NCBI RefSeq assembly: GCF_029760955.1
Contig: NZ_CP121682.1
Span: forward strand, 2,108,001 to 2,172,000
Direction of reading: 5' to 3'
DNA length: 64,000 nucleotides
DNA from: Streptomyces cathayae
GTDB lineage: Bacteria > Actinomycetota > Actinomycetes > Streptomycetales > Streptomycetaceae
Shown here: one piece after another, positions 45,635 through 54,058 of the stretch
Numbering within the stretch: the first letter of the stretch is position 1
Layout of the letters: each line of letters starts with the position of its first letter
Made by a program: the position numbers and the translations under genes
The notes under the pieces: model-generated
What the model was told of the DNA's origin: nothing
The model's input: only the letters and a program-made list of their open reading frames with translations
Databases searched by the model: none

Positions 45635-46545
45635 GTTCCATCCTGTACGACGCCCAGGGACCTCGCGCCAAGCGGCGGAACATCGTTTTCACGGTGGTCT
45701 TCCTGGCTGCCTTCGCCGCCCTGCTGTGGTGGGTGCTCAGCACCCTCAACGACAAGGGCCAGCTGGAATGGTTCCTGTGGAAGCCGTTCTTCACCAGCGG
45801 CGAACCGTGGTCCACGTACATCTGGCCGGGTCTGCAGAACACTCTGAAGGCCGCCGCGCTGTCGGTGATCATCGCGCTGCCGCTCGGTGCCCTCTTCGGC
45901 ATCGCCCGGCTGTCGGACCATGCCTGGATCCGCGTCCCGGCCGGGATCGTGGTCGAGTTCTTCCGGGCCATCCCCGTCCTGGTCCTGATGATCTTCGGTC
46001 TCGCCCTGTTCGCCGAGTACACCAGCGTCAGCTCCGACGACCGTCCGCTGTACGCGGTCGTCACGGGTCTGGTGCTGTACAACGCCTCCGTCCTCGCGGA
46101 GATCGTGCGCGCCGGCATCCTGTCCCTGCCCAAGGGCCAGGCCGAGGGAGCGATGGCGATCGGCCTGCGCAAGAACCAGGCGATGCGGCTGGTCCTGCTG
46201 CCGCAGGCGGTCACCGCGATGCTCCCGGCCATCGTCAGCCAGCTCGTCGTCATCGTGAAGGACACCGCCCTCGGCGGCGCCGTCCTCACCTTCCCCGAGC
46301 TGCTCGCCGCGGCCAACACGATGAGCGGCTACTACGGCGCCAACGTCATCGCCAGCCTCACGGTGGTGTCCGTGCTCTTCATCGCGCTCAACTTCGCCCT
46401 CACCTCCTTCGCCTCCTGGCTCGAGGCACGGCTGCGCCGCAGCAAGCGCAGCACGGGCGCGGTTCTCGGCGCCGACGACGTCGACGACCTCAACGCAGGC
46501 GAGGTCGGTGGCGCGCAGAAGACCGGCACGGGCGGCACCGCCTGA
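45631..46545 (+). CDS. gluD: Glutamate ABC importer, permease GluD
   Basis: 304 residues. A first membrane segment (19-36) precedes the permease core; the EAA loop is GQAEGAMAIGLRKNQAMRLVLLPQA. The C-terminal 40 residues are hydrophilic (SKRSTGAVLGADDVDDLN) and probably cytoplasmic. ATG 45631 overlaps the gluC stop (ATGA). Last gene of the operon, followed by a strong terminator. Confidence 0.94.
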   Translation: MSSILYDAQGPRAKRRNIVFTVVFLAAFAALLWWVLSTLNDKGQLEWFLWKPFFTSGEPWSTYIWPGLQNTLKAAALSVIIALPLGALFGIARLSDHAWIRVPAGIVVEFFRAIPVLVLMIFGLALFAEYTSVSSDDRPLYAVVTGLVLYNASVLAEIVRAGILSLPKGQAEGAMAIGLRKNQAMRLVLLPQAVTAMLPAIVSQLVVIVKDTALGGAVLTFPELLAAANTMSGYYGANVIASLTVVSVLFIALNFALTSFASWLEARLRRSKRSTGAVLGADDVDDLNAGEVGGAQKTGTGGTA

Positions 46546-46561
46546 CGCACACCCTGCTGTA

Positions 46562-46608
46562 CCGACATGGCTGTGGCCCGCCCTTCCGGCGGGCCACAGC
46601 CATGTCGG
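46562..46608 (+). terminator. Terminator of gluABCD
   Basis: A perfect 21-bp stem with a 5-base loop (CTTCC), 17 bases after gluD. A left arm of CCGACATGGCTGTGGCCCGC gives its identity. Confidence 0.85.
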
Positions 46609-46843
46609 AGTGCGGGACGGCACCGTCGGCGCGCGAAAATCATCCCGGTACGGGCCGGGCCTGTGTGACGAGCAGTCAAGTGGTGTGGCGGAACCGGACC
46701 GGTTTCATGATCGCCGCTCGCGCCCGTCACTTGACGCAAGCACCGGCAGTAGGTTGCATACGTTCTGTGATCGCGCACCCTGCTCCACCGTCCTGTTCCT
46801 TCCTGTCCCCCGGGACGTCACTTCGAGCAGGGAGCGCCGCGCC

Positions 46844-48502
46844 GTGGACCCGGTGATCATCGTCGGAGCGGGGCCCGTCGGGCTCACGCTCGCCCTGGCG
46901 CTGGCGCGTCAGGAGGTGCCGTGCGTGGTCCTCGACGAGGGTCCGGGCAAGGACGAACCGCGTCCTGCCCGGTCGGTGGTGCTGCGCGAGGACACCACGG
47001 CGCTGCTGGAGCGGCTGACCGGTGCGCCACTGGCCCGGGCCGGCTCCCGTTGGGCCGGATGGCGGTCGATGCGGCGCAAGCAGGTGACACACGAGGTCGT
47101 GTTCGACGCCACCGCTCCCGCACCCCTGCACATCGCCCAGCACGTCCTCACCGGCGCCCTGCGCGCGGCCCTCACCCGTGAACGGCTCGTCGAGGTCGCC
47201 GTGGACAGCCGTCTGGACTCCCTGGAACAGGAGCCCTCCGGTGTCACCGCGCACACCCGCGGTCCCAGGAGCACGTGGTGGCGCGGCAGTTACCTGGTCG
47301 GCTGCGACGGCCCCCGCTCCACCGTGCGCAAGCTCCAGGACATCCGCTTCCCCGGGCGCACGGCGGTGGAACGTCACGCCGTGGCCGCACTGCGTACGGA
47401 ACTTCCCCGGCCCGGCGAAGCGTTGCTGCACCGGATGCCGCCGTGGCGCGCCTCCGGCCCCTTCGCCGGGGAGGTCACCGCGCGTCCGCTGCCGGACAGC
47501 GTGTGGCGTCTGGACTGGCTGCTGCCGCCGGGCAAGGACCTGGTCACCCCCGAGCTGCTGCTGACCCGGATCCGGGAGACCCTCGCCGGCTGGGCCGGCG
47601 GCCCGACTCCCCCGTACGAACTGCTCGACACCGGGGTCCACACCGTCCACCACCGGCTCGCCCGGCGCTGGCGGGCGGACCGTGTGTTCCTCGCCGGGGA
47701 CGCCGCGCATCTGCTCGGCTCGCTGGGCACGCACGGGCTGGACGAAGGGCTTCGCGACGCCGACAACCTCGCCTGGAAGCTGGCTCTGGCCTGGCACCAC
47801 GGCCACCACGAAGCGCTGCTCGACAGCTATCAGGCCGAGCGGCGCGCGATCGTCTCCGCCCGGCTGCGCGCCGCCGATCAGGCGCTGCCGCTGCTGCGGG
47901 GCGGTGGAGGGCTGCGTTCCTACGTGCCCGGTTCCGGCCGCGGTCATGACGCGCTCCTGGTGGACGGCCACCTGGGGCAGGGGCCACTGGGAGCGCCGGG
48001 CGGGCACCCCGGATCACCCCTCGCGCCCCGGAACCTCGAGGGCGCGGTCCCCGTCGACACGCCCCTCGGGGCGCCGGTCACCGATGTGCGGGTCACAGCG
48101 GAGGACGGCACCTTCGTCCGGCTGCGGGACCGGCTCGGCCGGGGTGCGCTGCTGGTGGTGCTGATCGCACCGGGTACCGGGGTGTGGGAGCGCAGGCACT
48201 GGGTGTCCGCCGGGATCATGCCCCGGCTGGCGGCGGCCGTGGCGGCGCTGCCGCATCCGGCCGAGCTGCTGGTCGCGGAGAGCTACCCGGGGGCGGCGGC
48301 CCACACCGTGCTGCTGGTACGTCCCGACGGTCACCTGGTCACGGCGCTCGGTGGGGTCCGTCCGGCGGACCTGTACGCGGCGGCCGAAACGGTGCTCGGC
48401 GGACCGGCGGACGCGGAAACGGCGGGAACAGCAGAGACGGCGGGAACGGCGGAAACAGCGGGGACGGAGGCCCGGACGGCGGCCGGAGCCGGATCGCGCT
48501 GA
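46844..48502 (+). CDS. FAD-dependent aromatic-hydroxylase-type monooxygenase
   Basis: 552 residues of the p-hydroxybenzoate hydroxylase superfamily. The dinucleotide fold VGAGPVGLTLALALAR is at 7-22, the second FAD motif is GCDGPRSTVR and the third FLAGDAAHLLGS. A thioredoxin-like C-terminal domain, common in phenol hydroxylase relatives, may span about 400-520. The tail has three Ala-Glu-Thr-Ala-Gly-Thr repeats. GTG 46844 follows GGGAGC. Such enzymes act on phenols, antibiotics or polyketides; no cluster genes adjoin it, so the substrate is unknown. Confidence 0.88.
   Translation: MDPVIIVGAGPVGLTLALALARQEVPCVVLDEGPGKDEPRPARSVVLREDTTALLERLTGAPLARAGSRWAGWRSMRRKQVTHEVVFDATAPAPLHIAQHVLTGALRAALTRERLVEVAVDSRLDSLEQEPSGVTAHTRGPRSTWWRGSYLVGCDGPRSTVRKLQDIRFPGRTAVERHAVAALRTELPRPGEALLHRMPPWRASGPFAGEVTARPLPDSVWRLDWLLPPGKDLVTPELLLTRIRETLAGWAGGPTPPYELLDTGVHTVHHRLARRWRADRVFLAGDAAHLLGSLGTHGLDEGLRDADNLAWKLALAWHHGHHEALLDSYQAERRAIVSARLRAADQALPLLRGGGGLRSYVPGSGRGHDALLVDGHLGQGPLGAPGGHPGSPLAPRNLEGAVPVDTPLGAPVTDVRVTAEDGTFVRLRDRLGRGALLVVLIAPGTGVWERRHWVSAGIMPRLAAAVAALPHPAELLVAESYPGAAAHTVLLVRPDGHLVTALGGVRPADLYAAAETVLGGPADAETAGTAETAGTAETAGTEARTAAGAGSR
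48413..48466 (+). repeat. 18-bp tandem repeats at end of monooxygenase gene
   Basis: Three in-frame 18-base units (GCGGAAACGGCGGGAACA and two variants) encode AETAGT three times. Likely a slippage-prone tail. Confidence 0.8.
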
Positions 48503-48564
48503 GGCGCCGGGCCCGGACGATCCGTCTCCGCATGCTCCCGGGTGGGCCCGCATGGTGACGGCGA

Positions 48565-48594
48565 GTTGATCCCGTGTGCGTCGTCGTGGTGTAC
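48565..48594 (+). promoter_or_regulatory. Predicted promoter of leader peptide and cysteine dioxygenase operon
   Basis: TTGATC (48565-48570) and TGTACT (48589-48594) are 18 bases apart. Transcription would begin about eight bases later, at the GTG of the leader peptide, giving a leaderless message. Confidence 0.5.
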
Positions 48595-48602
48595 TCCGGT
48601 CC

Positions 48603-48689
48603 GTGACCGACACCTGTGTGCGCCTGTGGCGGAGGGTCCATATGGACCTCGTCCGCTACGCGGGCTGCGTGTGTCGCCCGTCCTGCTGA
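48603..48689 (+). CDS. Cysteine-containing leader peptide upstream of cysteine dioxygenase
   Basis: A 28-codon ORF beginning GTG 48603. The C-terminal part reads LVRYAGCVCRPSC before TGA, with four cysteines in all (positions 5, 22, 24 and 28). An in-frame ATG at 48642 has an ideal GGAGGG site five bases upstream and would give a 15-residue product. The RRVHMDLVR motif is that of short putative leader peptides found upstream of sulfur genes in Streptomyces. In mycobacteria, polycysteine uORFs attenuate cysteine dioxygenase operons in response to cysteine. A similar attenuation is inferred here. Confidence 0.65.
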   Translation: MTDTCVRLWRRVHMDLVRYAGCVCRPSC

Positions 48690-48777
48690 ACTCGCGTTCT
48701 CCCTTTCCCGCGCGCCGCTCGCCGCTTCCACGCCGCTGCCGTGCGCGCTCCGCGAACCTTTCTTCAGGACGGTGCAC

Positions 48778-49338
48778 GTGTCTGCCTCCCCTGTTCTCCC
48801 CTCGTCCCCTGCGGGCTCCCCCTCTGCGGGCTCTCCCTCTGCTCCCGGCCCTTCCCAGGCAGAACTCCTCGACTTCGTACGGCACGTCGCCGCCGACGCC
48901 GAGCTGGTCGCCTCGCTTCCGATCGATCCGGAGGGCCGCACCTGGGTACGGCTCGACGGACCCGGCGGCAGTGAGGCCTGGTTGATCGGCTGGCCGCCCG
49001 GCACGGGCACCGGCTGGCACGACCACGGAAAATCCCTCGGTGCCTTCATGACCGCGGCGGGGGAGCTGCGGGAGAACTCGCTCGCGGTGCGGCTGCCCAC
49101 CGACGGCTGGAAGACGCTGGAACTGAACGCCGGCGTGGACCGGGAACGCCGGCTGACGGCCGGTGCGGGCCGCGCCTTCGGCCGGTATCACGTGCACGAG
49201 GTGCTCAACGAGTCCCCCGTCCGGCACGCGGTCTCCGTCCACGCCTACTACCCGCCCCTGCCCCTGATGCGCCGCTACAGCCGCAGCGGCCAGACCCTGC
49301 GTCTGGAGCAGGTCGAGCGCCCGGCGGACTGGCAGTGA
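48778..49338 (+). CDS. Cysteine dioxygenase family protein
   Basis: A cupin-fold iron enzyme, 186 residues, predicted to oxidise the cysteine thiol to the sulfinate. Iron ligands are His81 and His83 (WHDHGK) and His138 or His140 (YHVHEV). The first 25 residues are Ser/Pro/Ala-rich. GTG 48778 is eight bases after AGGA; another in-frame GTG at 48772 is too close. The rhodanese gene overlaps its stop by four bases. The leader peptide upstream fits a role in cysteine homeostasis. Confidence 0.88.
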   Translation: MSASPVLPSSPAGSPSAGSPSAPGPSQAELLDFVRHVAADAELVASLPIDPEGRTWVRLDGPGGSEAWLIGWPPGTGTGWHDHGKSLGAFMTAAGELRENSLAVRLPTDGWKTLELNAGVDRERRLTAGAGRAFGRYHVHEVLNESPVRHAVSVHAYYPPLPLMRRYSRSGQTLRLEQVERPADWQ

Positions 49339-49763
49339 GCGGGACACCCGAGCGGGCTGCCGGTGCCCCCGGGATCGACGCACTGCTGGAGCGGGTACGC
49401 GCGGGCTACACGCGGATCGAGGCGGTACCCGCGTACGAGGCCGCCCGCGACGGGGAAGCGCTGCTGGTCGACATCCGGTACGCGGCCCTGCGCGACCGGG
49501 ACGGCCTCATCCCCGGCGCCCTCGTCGTCGAGCGCAACGAGCTGGAGTGGCGTCTCGACCCGCGAGGCAGCCACCGCCTCCCCGAGGCCACCGGTCACGA
49601 TCTGCGCGTTGTCGTGATCTGCGACGAGGGGTACGCCTCCAGTCTGGCCGCGGAGTCCCTGCACCGGCTGGGGCTGCACCGGGCCACCGACCTGATCGGC
49701 GGTTTCCAGGCCTGGCGCACGGCAGGTCTGCCGGTGCGGGCGCCGGGCGGGAACCCTCAGTAG
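49335..49763 (+). CDS. Rhodanese-like sulfurtransferase
   Basis: 142 residues with a single rhodanese domain. The catalytic loop is CDEGYASS with Cys96, and GGFQAWRTAGLPV closes the domain. It overlaps cysteine dioxygenase by four bases (GTGA), so the pair is translationally coupled and probably processes sulfur from cysteine breakdown. Its 3' end overlaps that of recX by seven bases on the opposite strand. Confidence 0.9.
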   Translation: MSGTPERAAGAPGIDALLERVRAGYTRIEAVPAYEAARDGEALLVDIRYAALRDRDGLIPGALVVERNELEWRLDPRGSHRLPEATGHDLRVVVICDEGYASSLAAESLHRLGLHRATDLIGGFQAWRTAGLPVRAPGGNPQ

Positions 49764-50584
49764 CCCCCGTCGTCCAGGAATTCGGTGTTCTCGCCCTCCT
49801 CCTCCAGGGCCTGGCGCACCACGCGCAGGGCGAGGCCCTCGGGGTAGCCCTTGCGGGCGAGCATGCCGGCGAGGCGGCGGATCCGCTTGTCGCGGTCGAG
49901 ACCGCGGGTGGAGCGCAGCTTGCGGGCGACGAGTTCGCGCGCGGTGGCCTCCTCCTGCTCGGGGTCGAGCTGGGAGACGGCCGCGTCGATCAGGGTGGCG
50001 TCGACGCCCTTGGTCCGCAGCTCCCGGGCGAGGGCACGCCGGGCCAGGCCCCGGCCGTGGTGCCGGGACTCCACCCAGGCGTCCGCGAAGGCACTGTCGT
50101 TGATCAGTCCGACCTCCTCGAACCGGGACAGCACCTCCTCGGCGGCCTCGTCCGGGATCTCCCGCTTGCGCAGGGCGTCGGCGAGCTGCTTCCGGGTGCG
50201 GGGGGTCCCGGTGAGCAGCCGCAGGCAGATGGCCCGCGCCCGCTCGACCGGGTCCCCCTCGGGCTCCTCCCGCTCGGCCCTCGAAGAGGAGGAGACGTCC
50301 CCGTCCGCCGCGGTCGCCTCGCCGAAAGCCCGGCGTCCGCGCCCACCGCGCGGCCCGCCGTCACGCGAGCCGCTCCCCCGTGCGTCGCCCGCACGGCGGG
50401 ACCCGGCACCGCCTCGGCGCCGGCCACCGCCCGGGACCTCACCGGGGACGCCGGCCGTACCGCCGGTGTCCCCGTCCGCCCCGTCCACGCTCGCGGCTGG
50501 GTCTGCGCCGTCACCGGTGCCTCTCCCCCATGAGGCTCCGGAGGCGGCGAACTCGTACTCGGCCCAGTCGGTTCGTCGCGTCAC
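49757..50584 (-). CDS. recX: Regulatory protein RecX
   Basis: Modulator of RecA filament activity. 275 residues: the RecX domain (about 108-260) has AICLRLLTGTPRTRKQLADA and three-helix repeats. The first 105 residues are Gly/Arg/Asp-rich and disordered, longer than in many bacteria but normal for Streptomyces. GTG 50584 lies three bases after the recA stop, so recA-recX is one operon. Confidence 0.94.
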   Translation of the reverse strand: MTRRTDWAEYEFAASGASWGRGTGDGADPAASVDGADGDTGGTAGVPGEVPGGGRRRGGAGSRRAGDARGSGSRDGGPRGGRGRRAFGEATAADGDVSSSSRAEREEPEGDPVERARAICLRLLTGTPRTRKQLADALRKREIPDEAAEEVLSRFEEVGLINDSAFADAWVESRHHGRGLARRALARELRTKGVDATLIDAAVSQLDPEQEEATARELVARKLRSTRGLDRDKRIRRLAGMLARKGYPEGLALRVVRQALEEEGENTEFLDDGGY

Positions 50585-50587
50585 GGG

Positions 50588-51709
50588 TCAGCTCTTGGCC
50601 GCGGCGGCCTTGGACTTGGTGGTCTTGGCCGCCGGGGCCGGGCCCGCGGTCGCCTCGGCCGGAGCGGTGCTGCCGACGGCGTCCGCGCCCTGCTCGGCGG
50701 CCGACTCCTCGGGCTGGACACCGATGCCGAGCTTCTTCAGGATCTTCTTCTCGATCTCGTCGGCGAGGTCGGGGTTGTCCTTGAGGAAGTTGCGGGCGTT
50801 CTCCTTGCCCTGGCCGAGCTGGTCGCCCTCGTAGGTGTACCAGGCGCCGGCCTTGCGGACGAAGCCGTGCTCCACCCCCATGTCGATCAGACCGCCCTCG
50901 CGGCTGATGCCCTGGCCGTAGAGGATGTCGAACTCGGCCTGCTTGAAGGGCGGCGCCACCTTGTTCTTGACCACCTTGACCCGGGTGCGGTTGCCCACCG
51001 CGTCGGTACCGTCCTTCAGGGTCTCGATCCGGCGGATGTCCAGACGCACCGAGGCGTAGAACTTCAGCGCCCGGCCACCGGTGGTGGTCTCCGGCGAGCC
51101 GAACATCACACCGATCTTCTCGCGCAGCTGGTTGATGAAGATCGCCGTGGTCTTCGACTGGTTGAGCGCGCTGGTGATCTTCCGCAGCGCCTGGCTCATC
51201 AGCCGGGCCTGCAGGCCCACGTGGCTGTCGCCCATCTCGCCCTCGATCTCCGCGCGCGGCACCAGCGCCGCCACGGAGTCGATCACGATGAGGTCGAGGG
51301 CACCGGAGCGGACCAGCATGTCCACGATCTCCAGCGCCTGCTCGCCGTTGTCCGGCTGGGACAGGATCAGGTTGTCGATGTCGACGCCGAGCTTCTTCGC
51401 GTACTCGGGGTCCAGGGCGTGCTCCGCGTCCACGAAGGCGACCTGGCCGCCGGTCTTCTGCGCGTTGGCCACCGCGTGCAGGGTCAGGGTCGTCTTGCCG
51501 GAGGACTCCGGACCGTAGACCTCCACCACCCGGCCGCGCGGCAGACCACCGACACCCAGGGCCACGTCCAGCGCGGTCGACCCGGTGGGGATGACCTCGA
51601 TGGGCTCGTTCGTCCGGTCACCCATGCGCATGACCGCGCCCTTGCCGAATTGTCGTTCAATCTGCGCGAGCGCGGCGTCGAGCGCCTTCTCGCGGTCGGT
51701 TCCTGCCAT
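50588..51709 (-). CDS. recA: Recombinase RecA
   Basis: Forms filaments on single-stranded DNA, drives homologous recombination and triggers LexA self-cleavage. 373 residues. Walker A is GPESSGKT (66-73), Walker [11 protein letters not shown], and the L2 loop [10 protein letters not shown] is intact. The C-terminus has the Ala/Lys-rich tail ([12 protein letters not shown]) typical of Streptomyces. ATG 51709 begins the canonical [10 protein letters not shown]. Promoter and imperfect SOS box lie near 51874-51900. Confidence 0.98.
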   Translation of the reverse strand: MAGTDREKALDAALAQIERQFGKGAVMRMGDRTNEPIEVIPTGSTALDVALGVGGLPRGRVVEVYGPESSGKTTLTLHAVANAQKTGGQVAFVDAEHALDPEYAKKLGVDIDNLILSQPDNGEQALEIVDMLVRSGALDLIVIDSVAALVPRAEIEGEMGDSHVGLQARLMSQALRKITSALNQSKTTAIFINQLREKIGVMFGSPETTTGGRALKFYASVRLDIRRIETLKDGTDAVGNRTRVKVVKNKVAPPFKQAEFDILYGQGISREGGLIDMGVEHGFVRKAGAWYTYEGDQLGQGKENARNFLKDNPDLADEIEKKILKKLGIGVQPEESAAEQGADAVGSTAPAEATAGPAPAAKTTKSKAAAAKS

Positions 51710-51873
51710 GGGTTCCACCCGATTTGCTTGGTTCGATCGCTTCACGTCGACGACGCTAGCGCCTGCCACTGACAACGCGCTCCGGTGCACCTCCGGCCTG
51801 TGGACAACCGGCACCCTTTCCCGCACGAACCGGGCCATAACACCCGCCGTCGGGCCTCACCGGCGCACCCATA

Positions 51874-51900
51874 AGAATAGATGTTCGATTTTGGTGTCAA
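51874..51900 (-). promoter_or_regulatory. recA promoter with SOS box
   Basis: On the minus strand TTGACA (51900-51895) is followed by TCGAACATCTATTC (51888-51875), an SOS box with a good left half and imperfect right half. A -10 lies in TATTCTTAT just after. Operator and promoter overlap, as in other Streptomyces recA genes. Start of transcription is about 160 bases before the ATG. Confidence 0.75.
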
Positions 51901-51958
51901 GCGCACCACGCTGCACCCGCACAAGGCGTTCACCCCTCGGCGACGGCCCCGCCGTCGC

Positions 51959-53227
51959 TCAGCTGTCCTCGGTGTTCCCGGTGTCCTCGCTGCGGGGTGG
52001 CGTCGTACCCTGTCGCCGGCTCCGGAGACTGCGGGCGCGGGCTGCGAGGCTCTCCCGGCCGTCGGAGCGGTGGTGGCCGTGCACGCGGGGGTCGTCCGTG
52101 ACGTCGTAGCGCTTCACGTACGCGACCAGGAACGCCTGGAGGGTGGCGACCGCGGGGATGGCTATCAGCGCGCCGACGGCACCGAGCAGGGCGGTGCCCA
52201 TGACGACCGAGCCGAAGGCGACCGCCGGGTGGATGTCGACGGTCCGCGCGGTCAGCTTGGGCTGCAGCACGTAGTTCTCGAACTGCTGGTAGATCACCAC
52301 GAAGATCAGCACCCACAGTGCGTACCAGGGGTCGACCGTGAAGGCGATCAGCATGGGCAGGGCGCCCGCGAGATACGTGCCGATGGTGGGGATGAACTGC
52401 GACACCAGGCCCACCCACACGGCGAGCACGGGCGCGTAGGGCACCTCGAGTATCTCCAGCAGCACGTAGTGGGCCAAGCCGGAGACCAGCGCCATCAGCC
52501 CGCGCGAGTACAGGTAGCCGCCGGTCTTGTTCACGGCGATCTCCCACGCGCGCAGCACCTCGGCCTGGCGCGCGGGCGGCAGTACGGAACAGACGGCTCG
52601 CCGCAGCCGCGGACCGTCGGCGGCGAAGTAGAACGAGAACAGCCCGATGGTCAGCAGCTGGAAGAGGCCTCCGAGGACCTGCGCGGAGACGTCCAGGACA
52701 CCGGTGGCGCTGTTCTGCACGTAGTTGCGCAGCCAGTCGGAGCGGAGCAGGCCCTCCTGGATGTCCACCCGCCGCAGTTCGGTGCGGAAGTGGGTGTTGA
52801 CCCAGTTGATGACGGAGTCGAGGTACTCCGGGAAATCCTCGACGATCTTGATGATCTGTCCTGCGAGCATGGATCCGAGCAGCGTGACGAAGCCCGCCGC
52901 CACGATCATCACCCCCAGGAAGACCAGGAAGGTCCCCAGCCCTCGGCGCACCCCCCGCGCGGCCATCCAGCTCACCGCGGGCTCGACGGCGAGCGCCAGG
53001 AAGAACGCGATGAGGATGTTGATCAGCAGCCCGGTGAGTTCGTGGAAGGCCCAGCTGCCCAGCTGGAACAGCGCGATCAGCGCGAGCGCGAGCACCATGG
53101 CCCGGGGCAGCCAGCGCGGCATGCGGGCGCCGGGCGGGGCAGCGGGACCCGGCGGGCCGGGGGGCGGCGGCGCGCCGGGCGCCGAGGAATACCGGGCCGC
53201 CTGCCCGGTCTCGTCTGTGGATGCCAC
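51959..53227 (-). CDS. AI-2E family (PerM-type) membrane protein
   Basis: About 422 residues and seven or eight membrane segments. A Pro-rich N-terminus (about 15-40) precedes VLALALIALFQLGSWAF and ILIAFFLALAVEP; conserved LVSQFIPTIGTYLAGALP and IGTYL-type motifs, and the PKLTARTVDIHPAVAF segment, identify the family. Members export small molecules or act as Na/H antiporters; the name does not prove AI-2 transport. GTG 53227 is chosen, with no ribosome binding site, so a leaderless message is possible. An in-frame GTG at 53245 is the alternative. Confidence 0.85.
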   Translation of the reverse strand: MASTDETGQAARYSSAPGAPPPPGPPGPAAPPGARMPRWLPRAMVLALALIALFQLGSWAFHELTGLLINILIAFFLALAVEPAVSWMAARGVRRGLGTFLVFLGVMIVAAGFVTLLGSMLAGQIIKIVEDFPEYLDSVINWVNTHFRTELRRVDIQEGLLRSDWLRNYVQNSATGVLDVSAQVLGGLFQLLTIGLFSFYFAADGPRLRRAVCSVLPPARQAEVLRAWEIAVNKTGGYLYSRGLMALVSGLAHYVLLEILEVPYAPVLAVWVGLVSQFIPTIGTYLAGALPMLIAFTVDPWYALWVLIFVVIYQQFENYVLQPKLTARTVDIHPAVAFGSVVMGTALLGAVGALIAIPAVATLQAFLVAYVKRYDVTDDPRVHGHHRSDGRESLAARARSLRSRRQGTTPPRSEDTGNTEDS

Positions 53228-53286
53228 GGAGTAAGTTTGGCGCACGCCACCGGCAGCCGTCCGCCCTGTGGCCGTCTCTGTGACGA

Positions 53287-53481
53287 TCAGCGCTTTTCCC
53301 GCGGCACGTCCATCACCGCGCAGACCACCTGCCAGACGTCCTTGGCGTCCCAGCCGGCCCTCAGCGCCTCGTGCACGGTGCGCCCGCCGAGTTCCGACAT
53401 GACGTGATCGCGCGCGAAGGTGTCGGCGTAGCCCGTACCGAAGTACTCCGCCATCCGTTCCCAGAAGACCGTCAACCGCAT
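53287..53481 (-). CDS. DUF3046 protein
   Basis: 64 residues; complete DUF3046 domain with MRLTVFWERM at the start, FGTGYADTFARDHVM and WDAKDVWQVVCAVMDVP. Family members are often found near recA in actinobacteria; function unknown. No signal peptide or membrane segment. Confidence 0.88.
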   Translation of the reverse strand: MRLTVFWERMAEYFGTGYADTFARDHVMSELGGRTVHEALRAGWDAKDVWQVVCAVMDVPREKR

Positions 53482-53531
53482 GCCCTCAGTATCCCGCCCG
53501 AGAGCGCGGGCCCGAGCCGGGGCCGCCGGCC

Positions 53532-53720
53532 GACAGTCCGCTCGCCCGCGCGGAGCGTTTCGTCCGGCTGACCGCGCGGGCGCTCGAACAGCGTCTGTTC
53601 GCCCACGGGTTCCACATGGTCGCCCACGAGTTCCACAGGGCGGTGCCGGCCCGGTGGAGCGGGCGCCGGCCCCGGTGGCGCGGTGACCATCGACGCGCTG
53701 CGCACGCTCAGGGCGTACGG
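53532..53720 (+). pseudogene. Possible gene remnant
   Basis: In the plus-strand frame from 53532 a well-formed segment (PLARAERFVRLTARALEQRL, then FAHGF) is followed by low-quality sequence, while a later piece starting with VTIDALRTLRAYG is in another frame. Together they look like the N-terminal fragments of a larger protein broken by frameshift and loss. A 21-base unit is duplicated inside (about 53598-53639). No start or ribosome binding site is evident. The identity of the parent gene is not known. Confidence 0.3.
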
Positions 53721-53749
53721 CCGCCCGGTCGGCCGGCCCGGCGCCGGTC

Positions 53750-54058
53750 TCAGCCGCCCAGGGCCCGGACCCCCGCCGTCACCACCACGGCCGCCCCGAC
53801 GACGACCAGGAACGGGGCGCGCAGCATCAACGCCACGGCGGCGGCGGCGAGACCCACCCCCCGCGCGTCCAGCACCAGCGTCTGCCCGTCGGCGAAGGTC
53901 TGCTGGGCCGTGAGGGCGGCGAGCAGGGCGACGGGCAGCAGCGCGGCCAGACGCCTGACCAGCGGCCGTTCGAGGACACCGGCGGGGACCAGCAGCCCGG
54001 CCAGCTTGACGGCGTAGCACCCGAGGACGGTCACCCCGATCGCGATCCAGATGTTCAA
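53750..54058 (-). CDS. azlD: AzlD-family branched-chain amino-acid export subunit
   Basis: 102 residues, almost entirely hydrophobic, with three to four membrane segments (IWIAIGVTVLGCYAVKLAG, LAALLPVALLAALTAQ, VVVGAAVVVTAGV). Small partner of AzlC. The TTG start at 54058 has an excellent GGGAGG site and overlaps the azlC stop by four bases (TTGA), so translation is coupled. Confidence 0.88.
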   Translation of the reverse strand: MNIWIAIGVTVLGCYAVKLAGLLVPAGVLERPLVRRLAALLPVALLAALTAQQTFADGQTLVLDARGVGLAAAAVALMLRAPFLVVVGAAVVVTAGVRALGG

